A DNA stretch of 11,048 nucleotides from DATLGD01 sp035540755 (GTDB lineage Bacteria > Actinomycetota > Actinomycetes > Mycobacteriales > SCTD01), in assembly GCA_035540755.1 (NCBI GenBank), contig DATLGD010000057.1, forward strand, positions 1 through 11,048, read 5' to 3'. Below the pieces are notes generated by a model that had not been told where the DNA came from, searched no databases, and was given only the letters and a program-made list of their open reading frames with translations. The translations under genes were made by a program, and so were the position numbers. Below, in pieces: positions 7,050 through 11,048 of this stretch. The first letter of the stretch is position 1, and each line of letters begins with the position of its first letter.

Positions 7050-7072
7050 GCACCGCCGCTCGGCGGCGGTGC
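7050..7072 (-). terminator. Perfect 10-bp hairpin upstream of the PIG-L gene
   Basis: The arms gcaccgccgc and gcggcggtgc pair perfectly around a 3-base loop. It sits between the stop of the TSUP gene (7217) and the PIG-L start (7030), about 20 bases before the start. It could end the TSUP transcript or act in the 5' leader. No T-tract follows; instead a run of C follows on the minus strand. Confidence 0.4.
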
Positions 7073-7216
7073 GGGCTGTCGGGGACCGGGCGGGAAGGCG
7101 GTCAGCCGCGACAGCGACACGAGCAGCAGGCAGCGGCGCACGAGGGCGCGCGGCGGCTGCTGAGCTCGGTCACGCCGAGCAGTGAAGCACATCGCGGGCC
7201 GTCCGGGAAGGCCTGC

Positions 7217-7966
7217 TCAGAACAGGGCGATGCCGACGCCGACGCCGAAGACGACGACGGTCCAGCGCAGCGCCCGGGCCGGCAGGCGCCGGGCCAGGCG
7301 CGCCCCGAGGTAGCCGCCGACCAGGGCGCAGGGCGCGGCGACCGCCACGGCCGCCCACTCGACCGGCCCGAGCAGGGCGAAGGCGACCAGCGCGACGGTG
7401 TTGACGATCAGCGCCACCACAGAGCGCAGCGCGTTGACCCGCTGCAGGTCGCCGACGAGGAACACCGCGAGCACGGCCAGCAGGATCACCCCGAGGGCGC
7501 CGCCGAAGTAGCCCCCGTAGACCGAGGCGAGGAAGACCGCGATGTGCAGCAGAGGCGAGCGAAGTCCGCCGCCCGAGCCGGGCAGTCGGTGCACGAGCAC
7601 CGAGACGCGGGTCTGGAGGGCGAGCAGCAGGGCCGCAGCGATGACCAGCACCGGCACGACCGCCTCGAACACCGACTCGTCCGTGGTCAGCAGCAGCGCG
7701 GCCCCGACCGCGCCACCTGCGACGGCCGTGATCCCGAGCACGACGACCGTGCGCACCTGCCCCCGCAGCTCCGGCCGGTAGCCGAACGCCGTCCCGACGT
7801 ATCCCGGCCACACCGACACGGTGTTGGTGACGTTCGCGGCCAGCGGGGGCAGGCCGACGGCGAGCAGTGCCGGGAACAGCACCAGGGAGCCACCGCCCGC
7901 GACGGAGTTGATGCCGCCGGCGAGCAGGGCGACGGCGGCCACGAACGCCAGCTGGGCCGGGTCCAC
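7217..7966 (-). CDS. TSUP family (TauE/SafE) anion exporter
   Basis: This 249-residue membrane protein has about eight hydrophobic segments. The duplicated TSUP motif is clear: INSVAGGGSLVLFPALLAVG near 19-38 with AANVTNT at 43-49, and the second-half copy YGGYFGGALGVILLAVLAVF. TSUP proteins move sulfite, sulfoacetate or related small anions, or organosulfur compounds; the substrate cannot be told here. GTG 7966 is preferred because aaggagg lies directly upstream, although the spacer is only 3 bases. An in-frame ATG at 8011 would add 15 hydrophilic residues and has no ribosome site. It is first in the minus-strand run, with 186 bases before the PIG-L start, so it may be a separate transcript. 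Confidence 0.88.
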   Translation of the reverse strand: MDPAQLAFVAAVALLAGGINSVAGGGSLVLFPALLAVGLPPLAANVTNTVSVWPGYVGTAFGYRPELRGQVRTVVVLGITAVAGGAVGAALLLTTDESVFEAVVPVLVIAAALLLALQTRVSVLVHRLPGSGGGLRSPLLHIAVFLASVYGGYFGGALGVILLAVLAVFLVGDLQRVNALRSVVALIVNTVALVAFALLGPVEWAAVAVAAPCALVGGYLGARLARRLPARALRWTVVVFGVGVGIALF

Positions 7967-8115
7967 GGGCCTCCTTCGGTCGAGGTCTGACTGTGCCCAC
8001 CGCTGCGGCATGAACGCGTCGTCGCGCAGTCTTCACACCTCCGTGCCTTTGAGCCGGACGGGGGCGGTGAAGGACCTCAGTACGCACGTCCACGCCGACC
8101 CGGAGGGCCGCCCCC
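7967..8115. promoter_or_regulatory. Divergent intergenic region between TSUP and permease genes
   Basis: About 150 bases lie between two divergent starts and should hold promoters for both operons. It contains the TSUP ribosome site (complement of 7970-7976) and the permease ribosome site (8102-8107). It has a slightly lower GC patch at 8028-8052. I see no convincing -35/-10 pair or symmetric operator. Confidence 0.4.
8102..8107 (+). promoter_or_regulatory. Shine-Dalgarno ggaggg that points to an ATC start codon
   Basis: A strong ribosome site stands 8 bases before ATC at 8116. No ATG, GTG or TTG occurs in the permease frame between the in-frame stop at 8068 and GTG 8173. This element is therefore the main evidence that translation begins at the ATC. 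Confidence 0.55.
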
Positions 8116-9732
8116 ATCGAGACCGAGCTGCCCGTCGACCTGCTCCGCTGGGGGCTGGCGCTGTCGCCGATCGTGCTGCTGCTGGTGCTGCTCGCGGTGC
8201 TGCGCTGGAAGGCCCCGCAGGCCGCCGGCGTCGCGCTGCTCTACGGCGCCGCGTTGTCCCTGCTGTTCTTCCGGACGCCGTTCGAGACGCTCGCCGTGGC
8301 GGTGGGCAAGGGCGTCTGGGACAGCGTGCCGATCCTCTACGTCGTCTTCCCCGCCCTGCTGCTGTACCACGTCGGCAAGGCCGCGGGCGCCTTCGACTCC
8401 TTGCGCCGCGGCATCTCCCGCTTCAGCAAGGACGAGGTGTTCCTGGTCCTCGCCTTCGGCTGGGTCTTCGCCTCGTTCCTGCAGGGCATCGCCGGCTTCG
8501 GGGCCCCGATCGCCGTCGTCGCGCCGCTGCTGGTGGCGGTGGGCGTGCGGCCGGTGTACGCGGTCGCGATCCCGCTGATCGGGCACGCGTGGGCGAACAT
8601 GTTCGGCACCCTGGCGGTCGGCTGGCTCGCCACGCTGCAGGTGGTGCAGGTCGAGAACCAGACCGAGACGGCGGTCAAGTCGGCGATCCTGCTGTGGATC
8701 CCGAACATCCTCGGCGCGTTCTTCATCGCCTGGCTGATCGGCAAGATGCAGGCGGTCGTGCACGCCGCGCCGATGATCCTGGCCATCAGCCTGGTCCACG
8801 GCGGCGGCCAGCTGGCGATGATGCCGCTCAGCCCGGTGCTGTCGACCTTCGTCGCCGCCTCGCTGGCGATGCTGGTGCTCTACCCGCTGTCGCGCTGGTC
8901 CCGGTACTCCGAGCCGACGTCGATGGACGAGCGGCCCGCCATGGAGGACGACGCCGACCTCGCCGAGGAGGAGTCCGGCAAGCCGACCATGTCGCTGGCT
9001 CGCACCGCCGCCCCCTACGGCGTGCTGACCGTGCTCGCGGTCGGCGCGCTCATTCTCGCCCCCGTGGAGGACCTGCTGGCCCGGCTGTCCGTCGGACTGC
9101 CGTTCCCCGAGGTGACCACCGGCTTCGGCGTCGAGAACGAGGCCGAGGAGGCCTACCAGTCCTTCGAGCCGCTGACCCACCCCGGCACGTTCCTGCTGCT
9201 GGCCGTGCTCGCCGCGTACGTGATCTACAAGAGCGCCGGCGCCTTCGGGCGCCGGGCCGACAAGCACGACGAGTCGCACGACGTCCTTCCTGGTCTTGCC
9301 GGCGACGCGATCCCCGCCGCCGTCTCCATCGTCGGGTTCCTCGTGCTGGCCCGCGTGCTCGACCACTCCGGGCAGATCGACGTGCTGGCGCTCGGCATCG
9401 CCGAGGTCTCGCCCGCACCGGTCTTCGCGGTGATGTCGACCTTCATCGGCGTGGTCGGAGCGTTCATGACCTCGAGCAACACCGCGTCCAACGTGCTGTT
9501 CGCGCCGCTGCAGGACGGCGTCGCCTCGGCCGAGGACCTGTCGCAGTCCGGCATCCTCGCGGCGCAGTCCAACGGCGGCGCCATCGGCAACGCCATCGCC
9601 CCGGCCAACATCGTGCTGGGCACGTCGACCACCGGTGCCGCCGGCAAGGAGGGGGCGGTGCTGCGCATGACGCTGCCCTGGACCCTCGTCGTCGCCCTGC
9701 TGTCCGGCGCCGTGACCCTGCTGCTGGTCTGA
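8116..9732 (+). CDS. LctP/LldP-family permease (lactate or related small carboxylate)
   Basis: This is about 538 residues from 8116, close to the 551 of E. coli LldP, with 12 or more predicted membrane segments. Family landmarks are GIAGFGAP (124-131) followed by a PLL segment, and near the C-terminus SSNTASN (453-459), a GGAIGNAIAPANIV loop and GKEGAVLRMTLPW. The middle part (GHAWANMFGTLAVGWLA) and a charged loop rich in Asp/Glu diverge from classical lactate permeases, so the substrate may be another short hydroxy-, keto- or amido-acid. The start is unusual. GTG 8173 cuts the first membrane helix (LLRWGLALSPIVLLLVLLAV) in half, whereas ATC 8116 gives an N-terminus IETELPVDLL and has ggaggg 8 bases upstream. 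The true start is thus probably ATC, or an ATG changed by mutation or error. It leads an operon with a small membrane protein (21 bases downstream) and a GGT-family hydrolase. Confidence 0.88.
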   Translation: METELPVDLLRWGLALSPIVLLLVLLAVLRWKAPQAAGVALLYGAALSLLFFRTPFETLAVAVGKGVWDSVPILYVVFPALLLYHVGKAAGAFDSLRRGISRFSKDEVFLVLAFGWVFASFLQGIAGFGAPIAVVAPLLVAVGVRPVYAVAIPLIGHAWANMFGTLAVGWLATLQVVQVENQTETAVKSAILLWIPNILGAFFIAWLIGKMQAVVHAAPMILAISLVHGGGQLAMMPLSPVLSTFVAASLAMLVLYPLSRWSRYSEPTSMDERPAMEDDADLAEEESGKPTMSLARTAAPYGVLTVLAVGALILAPVEDLLARLSVGLPFPEVTTGFGVENEAEEAYQSFEPLTHPGTFLLLAVLAAYVIYKSAGAFGRRADKHDESHDVLPGLAGDAIPAAVSIVGFLVLARVLDHSGQIDVLALGIAEVSPAPVFAVMSTFIGVVGAFMTSSNTASNVLFAPLQDGVASAEDLSQSGILAAQSNGGAIGNAIAPANIVLGTSTTGAAGKEGAVLRMTLPWTLVVALLSGAVTLLLV

Positions 9733-9752
9733 CCGAACAGGAGAACGGACCC

Positions 9753-9938
9753 GTGTCGACCCTCGCCCTGCAAGGCGCCGCGCTCGCCCTGCTGCTGCTG
9801 TCCCTGCCGCTCATCGTGATCGCCTACTCGGCCGACGTGCCAGCCCTCGCCGTCGTCGGCGTCGTGCTGGCGACGCTCGGAGCGCTCACCCCACCGGCGC
9901 TGCGCTACGTCGGCCCCGGCTCGAAGGAGGACGAGTGA
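9753..9938 (+). CDS. Small two-helix membrane protein between permease and GGT genes
   Basis: This 61-residue protein starts at GTG 9753, with aggag 9 bases upstream. Two hydrophobic segments, about 5-25 and 30-50, are joined by a short SADVP turn; the tail YVGPGSKEDE is charged. I recognise no family. The stop codon overlaps the GTG of the next gene (gtga at 9935-9938), and the previous stop is 20 bases upstream, so it is tightly built into the operon. It could be an accessory subunit of the permease, by analogy with small partners of other secondary transporters. That is inference; LctP-type permeases are not known to need one. Confidence 0.75.
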   Translation: MSTLALQGAALALLLLSLPLIVIAYSADVPALAVVGVVLATLGALTPPALRYVGPGSKEDE

Positions 9939-11048
9939 CCAGCCCGAACGGCCCCCGCACCGGCCGCCCCACCACCCGCGCAGCGAACGGCATGGTGGCC
10001 ACCTCGCACGTGCTCGCCTCCGGCGCCGGCCTCGCCGCCCTGCGACGAGGCGGGAGCGCCGTCGACGCCGCGATCGCCGCCAACGCCGTGCTGTGCGTGG
10101 CCTACCCGCACATGGCCGGGCTGGGCGGGGACGCGTTCTTCCTGCTCAAGGCCCGCGGCGAGCCGGTGCAGGCGCTCAACGCCTCCGGCCCGGCGGCGTC
10201 CGCCGCCGACCGTGCGTTCTACGAGGGGCACGACGAGATCCCGTCCCGCGGCGGAGCGGCCGCGCTCACCGTGCCGGGCGCCGTCGACGGGTGGCGCCAG
10301 GCGCACGAGCGTCACGGCCGGCTGCCCTGGTCGGAGCTGTTCGACGACGCCGTCCGGTACGCCCGCGAGGGCCTGCCGGTCGCCCGCTCGCTGGCGCAGT
10401 GGGCCGAGCAGGACGTGCCCGTGCTGTCACAGCAGGACCAGGCGGCGTCGCTGTTCCTGCGCGACGGCCGGGGGCTGACGGAGGGTCAGCGGCTGGTCAA
10501 CGCAGGCCTGGCGGAGTCGTTCGAGACGATCGCCCGCGACGGCGCGCGCGCCTTCTACGAGGGCCCGCTGGCGACCCGGTTCTGCGACGCGCTGCGCCCG
10601 CTCGGCTCACCGCTGGCCGCCGACGACCTCGCCGCCTTCTCGGCCGAGTGGGTCGAGCCGATCTCCACCACCTACCGCGACCTGCAGGTCTTCGAGTTCC
10701 CGCCCAACACGCAGGGCTTCGCCGCGCTGCAGATCCTCAACGCCCTCGAGGGCTGGGACGTCAAGGGGTTCGGCGACCTCACCGCCGACTACCTGCACCA
10801 CGTCGCCGAGGCGGTGAAGCTCTCCTTCGCCGACCGCGACGCGTGGCTGACCGACCCGAAGAGCCTGGACATCCCGGTCGAGCGGCTGATCAGCAAGCAG
10901 TACGCCGACGAGCGGCGGGCGCTGGTGGACCCCGACACCTCGCTGCCGATGGGGGACCTGACCAGCGGTGTCCCGGGCGCGCCCGGGACACCGCTGGTCA
11001 GGTCCCCCATCGGCAGCGAGGTGTCGGGGTCCACCAGCGCCCGCCGCT
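9935..11048 (+). CDS. Gamma-glutamyltransferase-family Ntn hydrolase, 3'-truncated
   Basis: From GTG 9935 (ggagg at 9926-9930, 4-base spacer) the frame runs to the window end, 371 codons. Residues 19-145 match the large-subunit start of the GGT family: GMVATSHVLAS, GGSAVDAAIAAN, YPHMAGLGGDAFFLL, GGAAALTVPGAVDGW and GRLPW. FPPNTQGFAALQILN (255-269) and a VKLSFADRDAWLTDP segment are also conserved. The GLGGDAF and LNASG forms resemble the YwrD/HpxW-like branch more than glutathione-degrading GGTs. The arginine that binds the glutamyl alpha-carboxylate (R114 in E. coli GGT) appears replaced: the aligned stretch reads LNASGPAASAA. No signal peptide is seen, which also differs from periplasmic GGT. 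The autocleavage Thr and small subunit lie beyond the window. Residues after about 349 come from the second arm of a perfect palindrome and are probably not real. Confidence 0.88.
   Translation, partial: MTSPNGPRTGRPTTRAANGMVATSHVLASGAGLAALRRGGSAVDAAIAANAVLCVAYPHMAGLGGDAFFLLKARGEPVQALNASGPAASAADRAFYEGHDEIPSRGGAAALTVPGAVDGWRQAHERHGRLPWSELFDDAVRYAREGLPVARSLAQWAEQDVPVLSQQDQAASLFLRDGRGLTEGQRLVNAGLAESFETIARDGARAFYEGPLATRFCDALRPLGSPLAADDLAAFSAEWVEPISTTYRDLQVFEFPPNTQGFAALQILNALEGWDVKGFGDLTADYLHHVAEAVKLSFADRDAWLTDPKSLDIPVERLISKQYADERRALVDPDTSLPMGDLTSGVPGAPGTPLVRSPIGSEVSGSTSARR
10911..11048. repeat. 138-bp perfect palindrome at window end
   Basis: The bases 10911-10979 are the exact reverse complement of 10980-11048, two 69-base arms with no loop and no mismatch that I can find. 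The centre is a self-complementary 18-mer, tcccgggcgcgcccggga. The left arm is ordinary GGT coding sequence (ERRALVDPDTSLPMGDL). The right arm is that sequence turned back, breaking the protein alignment. It ends exactly at the window edge. This pattern is most simply a fold-back read or contig-end artefact. Confidence 0.9.

Noticed and set aside
7040..7192. N-terminal extension of the PIG-L protein or a short leader peptide
   Set aside because: The encoded stretch is Arg/Pro-rich with a hydrophobic piece, but lacks the HVDL/Ser/Cys pattern of actinobacterial cysteine-linked leader peptides and is not part of the PIG-L fold.
5930..7990. Very long plus-strand open frame (about 686 codons) antisense to PIG-L and TSUP genes
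   Set aside because: Its product is a Gly/Arg/Gln/Asp-rich sequence with no family features, and the minus strand holds well-supported enzymes. Such frames arise from third-position GC bias.
8077..9366. Long minus-strand frame across the permease gene
   Set aside because: Low-complexity His/Gln/Asp/Gly/Arg content, typical of an antisense frame, over a clear membrane transporter.
10911..11048. Hairpin telomere of a linear replicon
   Set aside because: The palindrome interrupts a conserved enzyme gene in mid-sequence and has no loop; an artefact is simpler. I keep it only as an alternative to test.
1..11048. CRISPR arrays, insertion sequences, rRNA, riboswitches
   Set aside because: No spaced direct repeats, no transposase motif, no terminal inverted repeats and no conserved rRNA or riboswitch core could be recognised on either strand.

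Overview
The window is very GC-rich (about 70% or more by eye), uses GTG starts freely and carries actinobacterial hallmark families: a 13E12/DUF222-type HNH protein, a PASTA module, a DUF349 protein and an LdtMt2-type L,D-transpeptidase. It most likely comes from a high-GC actinomycete. The style resembles Geodermatophilaceae or relatives, but that is impression, not proof. There is no CRISPR array, no transposase, no rRNA and no tRNA that I can see.

Layout. (1) 1-927, plus: C-terminal part of a DUF222/HNH protein whose start lies before the window. (2) 928-1655: gene-poor stretch holding one orphan PASTA domain on the minus strand. (3) 3884-1656, minus: three genes in a row, namely a two-helix membrane protein, a secreted L,D-transpeptidase and a UlaG-like metallo-beta-lactamase-fold hydrolase. 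(4) 3997-5268, plus: a DUF349 coiled-coil protein, divergent from group 3. (5) 7966-5278, minus: TSUP anion exporter, PIG-L/LmbE deacetylase, short proline-rich protein and dienelactone hydrolase. (6) 8116-11048, plus: LctP-family permease, 61-residue membrane protein, and a gamma-glutamyltransferase (GGT)-family Ntn hydrolase cut by the window end. In the last pair the start of the hydrolase overlaps the stop of the small gene.

The most coherent functional unit is group 6. A permease of the lactate/glycolate type is joined to a GGT-family hydrolase that lacks the usual gamma-glutamyl-binding arginine at the expected place. This suggests uptake plus hydrolysis of a small carboxylate amide (oxamate is one candidate) rather than glutathione turnover. 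Group 3 contains a cell-wall cross-linking enzyme. Group 5 looks like a small catabolic or detoxification run without an obvious shared substrate.

Two sequence-level oddities stand out. The permease has a good ribosome binding site in front of an ATC rather than ATG/GTG/TTG. The last 138 bases form a perfect palindrome that runs through the hydrolase gene to the window edge; it is probably a fold-back or assembly artefact, so the final codons should not be trusted.
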